64,000 bases of DNA from JAGQYP01 sp041392305 (GCA_041392305.1 JAWKMJ010000010.1:1-64000); one strand, 5' to 3'; positions 26,601 through 35,437 are shown, counted from the stretch's first letter. Notes: generated by a model from the letters alone, not told the origin. Numbers and translations are program-made.

Positions 26601-28697
26601 ATGAAGCTACTCATGACTTTAGCCTTGGTTTTAGGCTCAACCTTCACCTTTTCTCAACTTGTACTAACCATTGATTATCAAATGAATCCCTGGTGTTTTG
26701 GAGAACCGACAGGGGAATTTCAAATATCTGTCACGGGAGGTACAGCACCTTACACTTTTTCAGTAAATCCAACAGGTATGAATCAACAGTCTGTGGATGC
26801 AGATACAGAATATTTCTTTGGTTTCATGGCAGGTACTTATACTGTAACTGTTCAAGATGCAACATTAGCGACAAATACTATTGATGTATTTTTGAATGAT
26901 CCACAAATTTTTGCAGGAACAGCAACGGTTACCGATGATACTTGTTCCTCTAGTATTGGTTCAATATCAATTAATGGATTAACGGGAGGAGTTGCCCCTT
27001 TTACTTATTCTTTAAATGGAGGAGCTCAATCTCCGACAAATGTATTCAACGGTTTGCCCGCTGGAGCATACACAGTTGAAGCGATTGATGCAAATGGTTG
27101 CTATGCTTGGATGAATCCCCAAACGGTGATTGTAAATAATTCACTGTTGGCTGGTGGTTCTGCTCAAGGAATTGCGACTTCTTATCCTGCGTATTGCAAC
27201 AACGGAGGAATCAGTCTTCAAGTTACTGCCGGTTTAGCTCCTTTTGAAGTGGTTTGGAACACGGGGGATACATTATTTCTATTGAATAACCTAGGAGCAG
27301 GAACTTATACAGCAAATGTAACAGATGCAAATGGTTGTGCGGTTCAATTTCAAGCAGTGGTAGCAGATAGTTCAGCAGCAGGAGGATGTTCTGAAATTTC
27401 GGGAAGAGTGTATTCCGATTTAAATAACAACTGTACAGATCAAGCAGAACCTGGAATGAATAGCGTAGCTCTAAAAGCAACTCCAGGAAATTACACTGTA
27501 CTAGCAAATAGTAATGGAGATTATCAATTCAATTTACCGTATGGATCTTATATGATTGAACAAGCTCCAGCCCTAAACTTGGTAAATAACTGTACTCCTT
27601 CTTACAATGTAATGACCAATGCAGGGAATCCAACATCTGGAGGAAATGATTTCGCTGATTCCTTGTTTAGTGATTACGAATCTCTTTTTACTCCAGGATG
27701 GATTCGACCTATGATCGTGAATTATCAAACGGTTTACACAAAAAATCACTCCGCGATGAGTGGAACAGTTGATGTCTATTATTTACCTGACAACAATTAC
27801 ATCGTGGATTCCATTTTACCAGCTTACGATTACATGAATGGAGATACCATGTTTTGGTCGAATGTAAATTTAGCTGCTTTTGGATTGGATCTGATTCAAG
27901 TATTTGGTCATACAAACATGTCACTAGGTACCCCATTGGTATTTTGTCACGGAGTTTTACCACAAGGATATGATCACGTTCCATCAAACAATGCTAATTG
28001 CCACACAGCGGTTGTAATCGGTTCTTTTGATCCAAATGATAAACAAGTGACTCCAGCAGGGGATATTTATCTAACAGATGAGGAATTGACTTATAAAATC
28101 AGATTCCAAAATACCGGAACGGATACAGCTTTCAATATTTTTATCATGGATACATTGTCTGATTATTTAGATGCTTCGACTTTCCAGTTCTTGGCAAGCA
28201 GTCATTATTGTATCCCAGAGATCATCAATAACAATATATTGAAATTCACTTTCCCGAACATCATGCTTCCGGATTCCAATACGAATGAAGCTTTAAGTCA
28301 CGGACACGTGATCTTCAGAATCAAACAAAATCAAAACAATCAGGTTGGAAACGTAATCGAAAACACAGCAGGAATCTATTTTGATTATAATGAGCCTGTA
28401 ATCACAAATACAACTTCAAGTCCGATTGTACAAGATGTGACAGGAATTAACGAATTAAAACTTGAGGATCTTTCTGTTTATCCAAACCCAGCGAATGAGG
28501 AATTTAAAGTAGTATTCCCATCCAATGCAGAAGGATTATTGATGTTCTTTGACGCACAAGGTAGACTAGTATTAGATCAACATATAAAAGGTCAAAAACA
28601 AACTCAAATAAATGCTTCCACCTGGGAAAAAGGAGTGTATCTGATCCAATTCAGAACCAACTCTGGAGTCTCAACTGGAAAAATAGTAATCGAATAA
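26601..28697 (+). CDS. T9SS type A cargo protein with SprB-like repeats and a DUF7619-type domain, 698 aa
   Basis: Signal peptide to about 19 (TFTFSQ). SprB-like beta modules (GGTAPYTFS; GGVAPFTYSLNGG; DANGCYAW) extend to about 250. An SdrD-B/CNA-B-like domain follows from about 262 (ISGRVYSDLNNNCTDQAE). From about 475 there is the segment FDPNDKQVTP to TYKIRFQNTGTD to GIYFDYNEPVITN, which is the conserved module I know as DUF7619 and usually sits just before T9SS sorting domains. The last ~70 residues are a type A sorting domain (VYPNPANEEF to GKIVIE). The protein should be exported by T9SS and processed or attached at the surface. A strong terminator follows. The role is unknown. Confidence 0.85.
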   Translation: MKLLMTLALVLGSTFTFSQLVLTIDYQMNPWCFGEPTGEFQISVTGGTAPYTFSVNPTGMNQQSVDADTEYFFGFMAGTYTVTVQDATLATNTIDVFLNDPQIFAGTATVTDDTCSSSIGSISINGLTGGVAPFTYSLNGGAQSPTNVFNGLPAGAYTVEAIDANGCYAWMNPQTVIVNNSLLAGGSAQGIATSYPAYCNNGGISLQVTAGLAPFEVVWNTGDTLFLLNNLGAGTYTANVTDANGCAVQFQAVVADSSAAGGCSEISGRVYSDLNNNCTDQAEPGMNSVALKATPGNYTVLANSNGDYQFNLPYGSYMIEQAPALNLVNNCTPSYNVMTNAGNPTSGGNDFADSLFSDYESLFTPGWIRPMIVNYQTVYTKNHSAMSGTVDVYYLPDNNYIVDSILPAYDYMNGDTMFWSNVNLAAFGLDLIQVFGHTNMSLGTPLVFCHGVLPQGYDHVPSNNANCHTAVVIGSFDPNDKQVTPAGDIYLTDEELTYKIRFQNTGTDTAFNIFIMDTLSDYLDASTFQFLASSHYCIPEIINNNILKFTFPNIMLPDSNTNEALSHGHVIFRIKQNQNNQVGNVIENTAGIYFDYNEPVITNTTSSPIVQDVTGINELKLEDLSVYPNPANEEFKVVFPSNAEGLLMFFDAQGRLVLDQHIKGQKQTQINASTWEKGVYLIQFRTNSGVSTGKIVIE

Positions 28698-28718
28698 TAC
28701 AAGATTAAAGCAACATGA

Positions 28719-28748
28719 AAGCCTCTTCAGAAATGGAGAGGCTTTTTT
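28719..28748 (+). terminator. Rho-independent terminator
   Basis: AAGCCTCT (28719-28726) pairs with AGAGGCTT (28737-28744), followed by six T. It lies 21 bp after the stop of the 698-aa gene. Confidence 0.85.
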
Positions 28749-28810
28749 GTCTCATGAATTTATTAGAATGAAAAATGAAAAATTAATAATGAGGGATAAA
28801 TTAAACGCTA

Positions 28811-29056
28811 GGAGGATTTCAATCCTCAAACGTATAGTAAATTTATCTCATAGCTAATTTCGTCAACTGAAAAACTTTTCAAGTGACTTGCTCAAAACAA
28901 AGAACCATCTGTTTTTATTGAAAAAGTCATTTCGTAACCCTGCGACTTCAGTCCGGGGTGGAGATGCTCAAAATCTTTAATCTGGTAGTCTTTTATCTTG
29001 AAATCTAACAATCTAGAACCTTTCCAGTGACTTCAGTCCGGGGGACAAAAAGGGGG
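28811..29056. repeat. long direct repeat, copy 1 (~246 bp)
   Basis: Starts with the palindrome GAGGATTTCAATCCTC (28812-28827). Two GACTTCAGTCCGGGG words follow, at 28944 and 29029. Copy 2 begins about 301 bp downstream and differs by scattered substitutions and 1-bp indels. Confidence 0.85.
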
Positions 29057-29112
29057 AGCAAAATGCAAAATTCAAAGTGCAAAATGAATTTGGGACAATT
29101 GATTGGATGCGG

Positions 29113-29359
29113 GGAGGATTTCAATCCTCAAACGTATAGTATATTTATCTCATTGTCAATTCCGTCAACTGAAAAACTTTCCAAGTGACTTGCCCTAAAC
29201 AAAAAACCATCTGTTTTATTGAAAAAAACCTTTCGTAACCCTGCGACTTCAGTCCGGGGTGGAGATGCTAAAAATCTTTAGTCTGGTAGTCTTTTATCTT
29301 GAAATCTAACAATCTAGAACCTTCACCGTGACTTCAGTCCGGGGGACAAAGGAGGGGGG
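29113..29359. repeat. long direct repeat, copy 2 (~247 bp)
   Basis: Same order as copy 1: the GAGGATTTCAATCCTC palindrome near the start and GACTTCAGTCCGGGG words at 29245 and 29330. The 56-bp spacer between copies (29057-29112) holds the same tgcaaa-type words that follow copy 2, so the duplicated unit is about 300 bp. Confidence 0.85.
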
Positions 29360-29423
29360 AAATGCAAAGTGAAAAATGCAAAGTGAAAAATGAATAATGA
29401 AAAATGAAAAATTCAAAATGTTC

Positions 29424-29498
29424 ATAAATCAATAAGTCATAAATCAATAAGTCATAGATCAATAAGTCATAAATCAATAAGTCATACATCAATAAATC
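29424..29498. repeat. 15-bp tandem array, five units
   Basis: Five contiguous 15-bp units of the form ATAAATCAATAAGTC (29424, 29439, 29454, 29469, 29484), the third and fifth with single changes. Degenerate half-units follow to about 29520. There are no spacers, so this is a tandem repeat and not a CRISPR array. Confidence 0.9.
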
Positions 29499-29657
29499 AC
29501 AAAATCATAACGTCATATCATCAAAAAAAACTATCTTAGGTAAACACATTTATTGATTCACATGTCTAGTTGATCAGTCTGAAAATAAGATGAATAGAGC
29601 AAGGCTCCGGTCGTCTTTGTCTATTAAATATTTTTCTATTTTTTTATTGTTTTTTTT

Positions 29658-30266
29658 ATGATTCACCCTAATACTGAATTAAGGTTTATAAGTGAGCAAA
29701 TCGGCTATGGTGTGTTTGCTACTGAAATAATCCCGGAAGGGACAATTGTATACGTGAAAGATAGTCTGGAATTGATCGTGTCACCCACAGATTACCTCAT
29801 GCACACGGATGAAATGAAGGATGTGATTGAGAAATACTCTTACATTGATGAAAATGGCAACAGAATCATAAGCTGGGATTTTGCCAAATATGTAAATCAT
29901 TGTTGCAACTGCAATACGATTAGTACAGGTTATGGTTTTGAAATTGCCATTCGAGATATTCAAAAAGGCGAGCAAATTACGGATGAGTACGGGATTTTTA
30001 ATCTATCCGAAGAAATGGAATTGCATTGTGGTCAGCCCGGATGTCGAAATAAGATCTGTCCGAAAGATTTTGACGATCACTATCAAAACTGGGATCAAAA
30101 AATTAGACAGTCTATCGTGAAATTATTTGATGTAAACCAACCATTACTCCCTTTTGTGGAAGAAGGAACAAGACAAGAGTTGGATACTTTCTTTATGAAT
30201 CCTGAACGATACAAATCGGTTTATAGTCTGAAATACAAAGGAGAACCAATTCCTGTGAAGAAATAG
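29658..30266 (+). CDS. SET-domain protein (putative protein lysine methyltransferase), 202 aa
   Basis: Compact SET fold. GYGVFA (16-21) opens the domain; N80-H81-C82-C83 in KYVNHCCNCN corresponds to the NHSC cofactor/knot motif; GEQITDEYG supplies the catalytic tyrosine region (Y111). A cysteine cluster at 124, 129 and 134 (CGQPGCRNKIC) resembles a post-SET zinc site. The family transfers methyl groups from S-adenosylmethionine to lysine. The bacterial substrate is unknown; proteins or free amino acids are possible. The gene is separated by about 60 bp from hutG and is probably not part of histidine catabolism. It is preceded by the repeat block and a T-rich leader. Confidence 0.85.
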   Translation: MIHPNTELRFISEQIGYGVFATEIIPEGTIVYVKDSLELIVSPTDYLMHTDEMKDVIEKYSYIDENGNRIISWDFAKYVNHCCNCNTISTGYGFEIAIRDIQKGEQITDEYGIFNLSEEMELHCGQPGCRNKICPKDFDDHYQNWDQKIRQSIVKLFDVNQPLLPFVEEGTRQELDTFFMNPERYKSVYSLKYKGEPIPVKK

Positions 30267-30325
30267 ATCGACCATAGGCTCTGCATGTTTGAAGAATTTC
30301 TAATTTTACGGTAAAACAAACCCAA

Positions 30326-31129
30326 ATGGAAGTTTTCAATATTGTAGAGCCTGTAGGTAAAAAGGTTCCTATTCTGATTAGCTCTCCGCATTCTGGAACC
30401 AATTTTCCGGATGAGCTAAAAGATCAATTTATCGCTGAAAAAAGACAAAGGCCGGATGATGCCGACTGGTTTATCCATCAGTTGTATGATTTTGCTCCGG
30501 AAATGGGAATAACCATGATCACTGCAAATTATTGCAGATGGGTAATTGATTTGAACCGAGATCCAGAATCCAAACCACTTTACAATGATGGTCGAATTAT
30601 CACTTCTTTGTGTCCCCATACCGATTTCTTTGGAGAACCAATTTATAATCAGCAAGGATATATACCAGACGATGCGGAAGTAGATAGAAGAAGAAAGGCG
30701 TATTACGATCCTTATCATGGAAAAATAGTTTCAATTTTGGCTGATTTAAAAGATGAATTTGGAACCGCTGTATTATTTGACGCGCATTCAATCAGAAAAC
30801 ATGTGGAAACCATCAATAAAGAGGCTTTTCCAGATTTGATTCTTGGGACAAATGATGGAAAAACGGCTTCTGAACAAGTGATTCAAGCTGCGAAATCTGC
30901 TTTAGACGGGAATGCTTATTCTTTTGCTTATAATCATCCTTTCAAGGGAGGACAAATCACAAGATTTTTTGGGGATCCTGAAAATAATATTCATGCGATC
31001 CAACTGGAACAAGCTAAAACTAACTACATGGACGATCAGGAAGTAAATTATGTTCCAGAAAGGGCCGAAAACATAAGAAAAGTTTTGAAACAACTTTTTT
31101 CAAATATTATAGCAACGCTCCAAAAATAA
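30326..31129 (+). CDS. hutG: N-formylglutamate amidohydrolase HutG
   Basis: Hydrolyses N-formyl-L-glutamate to glutamate and formate, the last step of the five-step histidine degradation route. The N-terminal metal-site region is LISSPHSGTNFP. DDADWFIHQLYDFAPEMG, RWVIDLNRDP and LFDAHSI follow the FGase family, as does the C-terminal NHPFKGGQITRFFG. Length (267 aa) is normal. The hutF gene starts 4 bp downstream; together the two convert formiminoglutamate through formylglutamate to glutamate. The upstream enzymes HutH, HutU and HutI are not in this window. Confidence 0.92.
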   Translation: MEVFNIVEPVGKKVPILISSPHSGTNFPDELKDQFIAEKRQRPDDADWFIHQLYDFAPEMGITMITANYCRWVIDLNRDPESKPLYNDGRIITSLCPHTDFFGEPIYNQQGYIPDDAEVDRRRKAYYDPYHGKIVSILADLKDEFGTAVLFDAHSIRKHVETINKEAFPDLILGTNDGKTASEQVIQAAKSALDGNAYSFAYNHPFKGGQITRFFGDPENNIHAIQLEQAKTNYMDDQEVNYVPERAENIRKVLKQLFSNIIATLQK

Positions 31130-31133
31130 GCTC

Positions 31134-32510
31134 ATGAAAGTATACAAAATTGACTATTTGGTCCAGAAGGATGTCGTTTTAAAGGATGCTTTTCTAGAAG
31201 TTGGAAAGGACGGTAAAATAATTGGTATTCAAAAAGAGTACAACGGAGATTATGAGCATCTACGAGGATTAGTTTTGCCAGGATTTCAGAACGCACACTC
31301 ACATTGTTTCCAATATGCCATGGCTGGAATGGCGGAATTGCATTCCACAACTAATGAACCCGACGATTTTTGGTCTTGGAGGGATTCCATGTACAAGATT
31401 GCTTTACAAATTTCTCCTGAACAATTGGAGTCAGTAGCCATGATGCTCTACTCAGAAATGCTGAGAATGGGGTACACGGAGGTTGCTGAATTCCATTATT
31501 TACATCACGATAAAGATGGGAAGGCCTATTCCAATCTTTCAGAAATGGGAGAGCGATTGATGTCTGCTGCTCAAAAAACGGGAATTAAAATCACCTTAAT
31601 CCCAATATTTTATCAAAAAGGAGGATTTGGAAAAGAGGCTTCTGAAGGTCAAAGACGCTTTTTAAGCCCGGATTCAGAGAATTATTTGAAATTGGTTGAA
31701 GCTTCTCGGAAATCAGCTGAAAACTATTCTAAAGCCAAGGTAGTTAAAGGTATTCACAGTTTAAGGGCAGTGGATGAAAAAGGTTTGCAAAACGTTTTAA
31801 ACACAAAAGAAAAGGATTTACCTCTTCATATTCATATCTCAGAACAACTTAAAGAAGTGGAAGAGTGTAAGTCTTACTATGGGGCTAGACCAGTTCAATG
31901 GCTTTTAGATAATTTTGAAGTGGATTCCAACTATCATTTAGTTCATGCAACGCATTTAGTTGAAAGCGAAATACAAGGTATAGCCAATTCTGGAGCCAAT
32001 GTGGTTTTATGTCCAAGTACGGAAGGAAATTTAGGTGACGGAATTTTTCCTCTTCGAGCATTTCAAGAAATGGGAGGGAAGTGGTCTATCGGAACAGATT
32101 CTCATATCGGTTTGCAATTCATGGAAGAGTTAAGATTACTCGATTACGGGCAAAGACTAATTTCTCATAAACGAAATACTTTTTACTCCAAACAACAAGG
32201 AAATCCAGGTTTCTATGGTTTATCACAGGCTATTTGCAACGGTCGTAAAGCCATGGGTGTACAAAGTTCAAATTTTTTTGAAATCGGGCATGATTTTGAC
32301 GCGGTTGTGGTGGATATGGTTCATCCATTAATGTTTATGTCAGAACCTGAACTAAAACTCTCCACTCTTCTTTATTCAATGGATCAATCCTCAATCAAAG
32401 AAGTCTACGTTGCTGGAGAAAGAATAATAACCAATGGAATGCACGAACAAATGGATTCTATCTGGATCGATTTTGCAAAAACTTTAAAGGATTTAGGATT
32501 TAGGAATTAG
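31134..32510 (+). CDS. hutF: formimidoylglutamate deiminase HutF
   Basis: Amidohydrolase-superfamily enzyme that converts N-formimidoyl-L-glutamate to N-formyl-L-glutamate and ammonia. Metal and catalytic motifs are present: GFQNAHSHCFQ (HxH), LHIHISEQ, LVHATHL and IGTDSHIG (the Asp). FWSWRDSMY near residue 82 is typical of HutF and related deaminases. Length is 458 aa, as expected. It is cotranscribed with hutG and provides its substrate. No regulator was seen nearby. Confidence 0.92.
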   Translation: MKVYKIDYLVQKDVVLKDAFLEVGKDGKIIGIQKEYNGDYEHLRGLVLPGFQNAHSHCFQYAMAGMAELHSTTNEPDDFWSWRDSMYKIALQISPEQLESVAMMLYSEMLRMGYTEVAEFHYLHHDKDGKAYSNLSEMGERLMSAAQKTGIKITLIPIFYQKGGFGKEASEGQRRFLSPDSENYLKLVEASRKSAENYSKAKVVKGIHSLRAVDEKGLQNVLNTKEKDLPLHIHISEQLKEVEECKSYYGARPVQWLLDNFEVDSNYHLVHATHLVESEIQGIANSGANVVLCPSTEGNLGDGIFPLRAFQEMGGKWSIGTDSHIGLQFMEELRLLDYGQRLISHKRNTFYSKQQGNPGFYGLSQAICNGRKAMGVQSSNFFEIGHDFDAVVVDMVHPLMFMSEPELKLSTLLYSMDQSSIKEVYVAGERIITNGMHEQMDSIWIDFAKTLKDLGFRN

Positions 32511-32517
32511 GGTTTTC

Positions 32518-32856
32518 CTAGAGATCAATCGAAAAAGGTAATAAGAAAAAGCTCTCTCTTTTCGTGTTGACAAATTTCTCCCGGAAGCTATTTAAAATAA
32601 TAACTGAGAATTTTCTGACATATTCCTCAGTTATTACAGGGCTTTTGGTAGAGGAATTTGTCGCTTTTTTTTGAGGAGACCAGACAACTCCACTATTTTC
32701 GTTCGAATTTTTTGAATTTGGATCAACTTGATCTCCATTAACAGGGTCAATAATCTTTACTCCATCTTTGATAGGGTCGGTCTGATCGGCAGCAAATACT
32801 TGCCCAACTATCAAAATAAACCCAAATAGAAAACCGATCTTAAGCGAATTTTTCAT
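32518..32856 (-). CDS. short secreted protein of unknown function, 112 aa
   Basis: A signal peptide ends near 22 (GQVFAAD). The mature part is polar, with a DPVNGDQVDPNSKNSNENSG stretch and a hydrophobic C-terminal third. It is convergent with hutF (7 bp between stops). No homologous family recognised, and it might be lineage-specific. Confidence 0.5.
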   Translation of the reverse strand: MKNSLKIGFLFGFILIVGQVFAADQTDPIKDGVKIIDPVNGDQVDPNSKNSNENSGVVWSPQKKATNSSTKSPVITEEYVRKFSVIILNSFREKFVNTKRESFFLLPFSIDL

Positions 32857-32946
32857 CTTACCATGTTTTGAATCTTCTAAAGATATGAAAATCTTTTTTC
32901 AAACTTCACAATTCCAGCACAAATTCCTTGCCGAACTATGTGAAAA

Positions 32947-33597
32947 CTAGGTTCTTTTGTGACGAAACCGATAGAAAATGTATAGTTCCACAATAATCAA
33001 ATTGACAACCCATCCAGCCCAAGCAACAATTTTGTACATATCCATGGGAGGTAAAGAATAGGTGTTAGCCAAAAATTGCTTGATTAATCTTAAACTAATC
33101 GCGGATAATGTCAAAGCGTAGCTCCTTAACATGAATTTTTGATGGGATTCCCAGTTTCCATTCTTGATCGCAATCAGGGCTTTGGCTGTGAAAATCATCC
33201 ATAAAATTCCAAGAAGCGTAAATGAAATCTGACTATAAATTCCTCCATTGGCCTCAATCCCCATGATGATGCCAGATGGTCCGGAAAAAAGAAGCAAAAC
33301 AAGAATGTAAACATAACCCACGGATCGATGGAATTTTGGAAATTGTTTTCTTAGTCCAGGAATAAATTGTAAGGCACCGGAAATCAATACAAACATGGAA
33401 GTATACACATGAGTAAAAAAGGCAACTTGATAATAGGTATGCTGAATTTCGTCCGTTTTTATACGCAGAAAAGCCACATCAAACCGAAGCGGCACATACT
33501 GCAAAGTAATCAAAAGCATGAGGTAGGAATAATAGGCTAAAGCCAAATAGAAAAGAAAATAAAAAAGGAGCCTCAAAACTTTCAATTTCATATCCAA
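32947..33597 (-). CDS. DUF2306 family membrane protein, 216 aa
   Basis: Seven or so hydrophobic helices with conserved polar positions: a His-containing second segment (FFTHVYTSMFVLISGALQFI), KFHRSVGYVYILVLL, SHQKFMLRSYALTLSAISLR. This H-rich pattern is typical of DUF2306, and heme binding has been suggested for such predicted four-to-seven-helix proteins. The function is not established. It stands alone on the minus strand, upstream of a short secreted protein. Confidence 0.75.
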   Translation of the reverse strand: MDMKLKVLRLLFYFLFYLALAYYSYLMLLITLQYVPLRFDVAFLRIKTDEIQHTYYQVAFFTHVYTSMFVLISGALQFIPGLRKQFPKFHRSVGYVYILVLLLFSGPSGIIMGIEANGGIYSQISFTLLGILWMIFTAKALIAIKNGNWESHQKFMLRSYALTLSAISLRLIKQFLANTYSLPPMDMYKIVAWAGWVVNLIIVELYIFYRFRHKRT

Positions 33598-33636
33598 CCT
33601 CCAATTTCTAAGTTAAAAGTATCCCACTAAAAAAAC

Positions 33637-33855
33637 TCTAAATTCGAAAAACTCTACATTCCACACTCGAAAAACTCTAAATTCGAAAGACTCTACATTC
33701 TACACTCGAAAAATTATCTCCCTCTCGGTCGATGAGCTCGCTATCGCTCGGTTCTAAATTCGAAAAACTCTACATTCTACACTCGAAAAATTATCTCCCT
33801 CTCGGTCGATGAGCTCGCTATCGCTCGGTTCTAAATTCAAAAATCTCTAAACTCA
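33637..33855. repeat. 77-bp tandem repeat (two full and two partial copies)
   Basis: Full copies at 33676-33752 and 33753-33829, nearly identical; a 39-bp partial copy precedes (33637-33675) and a 26-bp degenerate one follows (33830-33855). Each full copy has a TCGAAAAA-type word and a GC-richer core, TCGATGAGCTCGCTATCG, that can fold on itself. It fills most of the gap between the DUF2306 gene and the YARHG lipoprotein gene. Confidence 0.9.
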
Positions 33856-33857
33856 AA

Positions 33858-34844
33858 TCATCCTCTTCCAAATGAATCATAATATTCAGCCGCGTTTTTC
33901 TCGTATTTCATGAGTAATTTGATGTTTTCTTTCTCAATATCCGTAAACTCGCTTTTGATATCGGTGTGGACAGGAATGTACCAATCTTGTTGGTCAAAAA
34001 AGACTCTCAAAGGCTGGAATTTAAAGGAATAACCGTGTCGGGCATAAATGGTGTTTCTGATGATTGTTAAATCTCCTTTTTTCATGTTTTCTACATCTCC
34101 CTTCTTTAATAGGGTGTTAGAAGCATTTACCTTATAGATCTTGTCTGTTGCTGAACCATATGAGCTGTAAATCCATTCTTCAACTTCATCTCCTTCGCCA
34201 TAGGTCTCTACTTTATCTATCCTTTTAGTCCAGTTCACATATGGTCCAGTGTGGGTTAGCATGATGTCTGGGTTGTACTGATAGGTTTTCTTTTCCAACT
34301 CATAGATTCTATACTTGATCTTTAAATTCCTGTTGGCTGTCCAAGTTCCTTTAAGTTGACCATTTTCTATTGAAAATTCAAAAGCCCCATCGTATTGATC
34401 ATCTCCCGGTTCTTTCGCTTTAATCTGATAAAGGGTGTCGTTTCCTTGAGCAATTCTTTTGATACTTCCTTCAAAGGGTCTATCATTTCCGGCTACAACA
34501 CTGTGCCCGTAAACTTGTTCTCCAACCACTCGATCAATGGAAATGTTGATTTTGTTATTTCGATTCCAATTAAATCCTTCATCTACCCACATTTCATTGA
34601 AGTCTTTTATTTTCTTCTTGTCTGGTTCAAAATAACCCACCCAATAACCAAGAATATCCACTTTTTCAGTGGGCAATTCAACTTTGGTTTCAGTTTCTTG
34701 GTTCTCCGTACTTTCCTGAGAGGCCATGGTGCTGTCTTCTACTTCGGCTCCTTGTGGTTCTTTCACTTCTGCATCAGAGTTTTTAATTGCTCCTTCACAG
34801 GATAAAAGCAATAAACAGGCAATAACTAGACTTTTCTTTTTCAT
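33858..34844 (-). CDS. YARHG-domain lipoprotein, 328 aa
   Basis: I start at the ATG at 34844, which gives MKKKSLVIACLLLLSCEG with a lipobox (LLSC). An ATG 36 bp upstream would put 12 residues in front of it. An acidic, Ser/Thr/Glu-rich linker (about 20-60) follows. A beta-rich domain (about 62-200: ILGYWVGYFEP, GTWTANRNLK) comes next. The C terminus holds a YARHG domain (NTIYARHGYSFKFQPLRVFF, then DWYIP), an extracellular helical domain of unknown role. It is probably anchored in the outer membrane. Confidence 0.8.
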   Translation of the reverse strand: MKKKSLVIACLLLLSCEGAIKNSDAEVKEPQGAEVEDSTMASQESTENQETETKVELPTEKVDILGYWVGYFEPDKKKIKDFNEMWVDEGFNWNRNNKINISIDRVVGEQVYGHSVVAGNDRPFEGSIKRIAQGNDTLYQIKAKEPGDDQYDGAFEFSIENGQLKGTWTANRNLKIKYRIYELEKKTYQYNPDIMLTHTGPYVNWTKRIDKVETYGEGDEVEEWIYSSYGSATDKIYKVNASNTLLKKGDVENMKKGDLTIIRNTIYARHGYSFKFQPLRVFFDQQDWYIPVHTDIKSEFTDIEKENIKLLMKYEKNAAEYYDSFGRG

Positions 34845-34900
34845 TGGAAATGAGATTTTTAACGAAGATAAAGGATTCAAAACAAATGGAGGACACTACA

Positions 34901-35437
34901 CTACTTACATTTATCTTTTTTGATAGAAGAATCTGAAAGTAATTCTTTGCCAGTTGCAACGGCTTCTTCTGTTTTTACATCTACTTTATTTTTTTCAGGA
35001 TCTAACCATCTAATAAGATGATTGTTATGGAAGTAATAGCGATTGGCTTTGACAGTTGTTTTGCTCGGATCATGTGGCTCATCACCATTTTCCTTTGCCA
35101 TTTCCATGTCATAATAAATCGGAGCATTGTAGTTGTAAATCTGTTCAAATGCAAAATACAATTCACCGTTGTGAAAATAGTATTCTATCGTTCTCCTCCC
35201 CATTTCACCAGACCATTCAATCTCCAGTAATTTAATTTCTGAAGCATCTGAAAAGGCAACGATCTGACCTCCTTCAGTGGATTCATCCATCATCTCCACA
35301 GTTTTCTTGGTGTATTTGGAATAATTTGCTCGAGCTTCTGCGTATTTTTTGCGGATATCTTTTACAATATCTTCTTCATTTTGAGCGATTAATTGGCCAA
35401 CAAACAAAAAAGGGAGAATCAATAGGAGTGTTTTCAT
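34901..35437 (-). CDS. secreted protein of unknown function, 178 aa
   Basis: The start at 35437 gives MKTLLLILPFLFVGQLIAQ, a clean signal peptide; an ATG nine bases upstream is equally open. The mature part is helical to about 50, then beta strands (IEYYFHNGELYFAFEQIYNY; KANRYYFHNNHLIRW), reminiscent of the repeated YYF..G.L pattern of MORN-like or toxin-immunity-like beta sheets, but no named family is recognised. It lies 56 bp upstream of the YARHG lipoprotein gene and may be in the same transcript. Confidence 0.6.
   Translation of the reverse strand: MKTLLLILPFLFVGQLIAQNEEDIVKDIRKKYAEARANYSKYTKKTVEMMDESTEGGQIVAFSDASEIKLLEIEWSGEMGRRTIEYYFHNGELYFAFEQIYNYNAPIYYDMEMAKENGDEPHDPSKTTVKANRYYFHNNHLIRWLDPEKNKVDVKTEEAVATGKELLSDSSIKKDKCK

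Larger units (their letters stand above)
28749..29657. other. ~900-bp gene-free repeat block
   Basis: No coding frame was supported. The block holds a ~300-bp tandem duplication (28811-29359 plus spacer), an array of tgcaaagtg/aaaaatg words (about 29361-29420), a 15-bp tandem array (29424-29498) and a T-rich stretch before the SET-domain gene (29625-29657). No tRNA or known ncRNA was recognised. Confidence 0.7.

Noticed and set aside
28811..29359. Group II intron or retron fragment
   Set aside because: No reverse-transcriptase frame, no domain V-like hairpin and no msr-msd-like inverted ends were seen in the repeated block.
29424..29520. CRISPR-like array of short repeats
   Set aside because: The 15-bp units are contiguous with no unique spacers, the AT-rich words recur elsewhere, and no cas gene is present.
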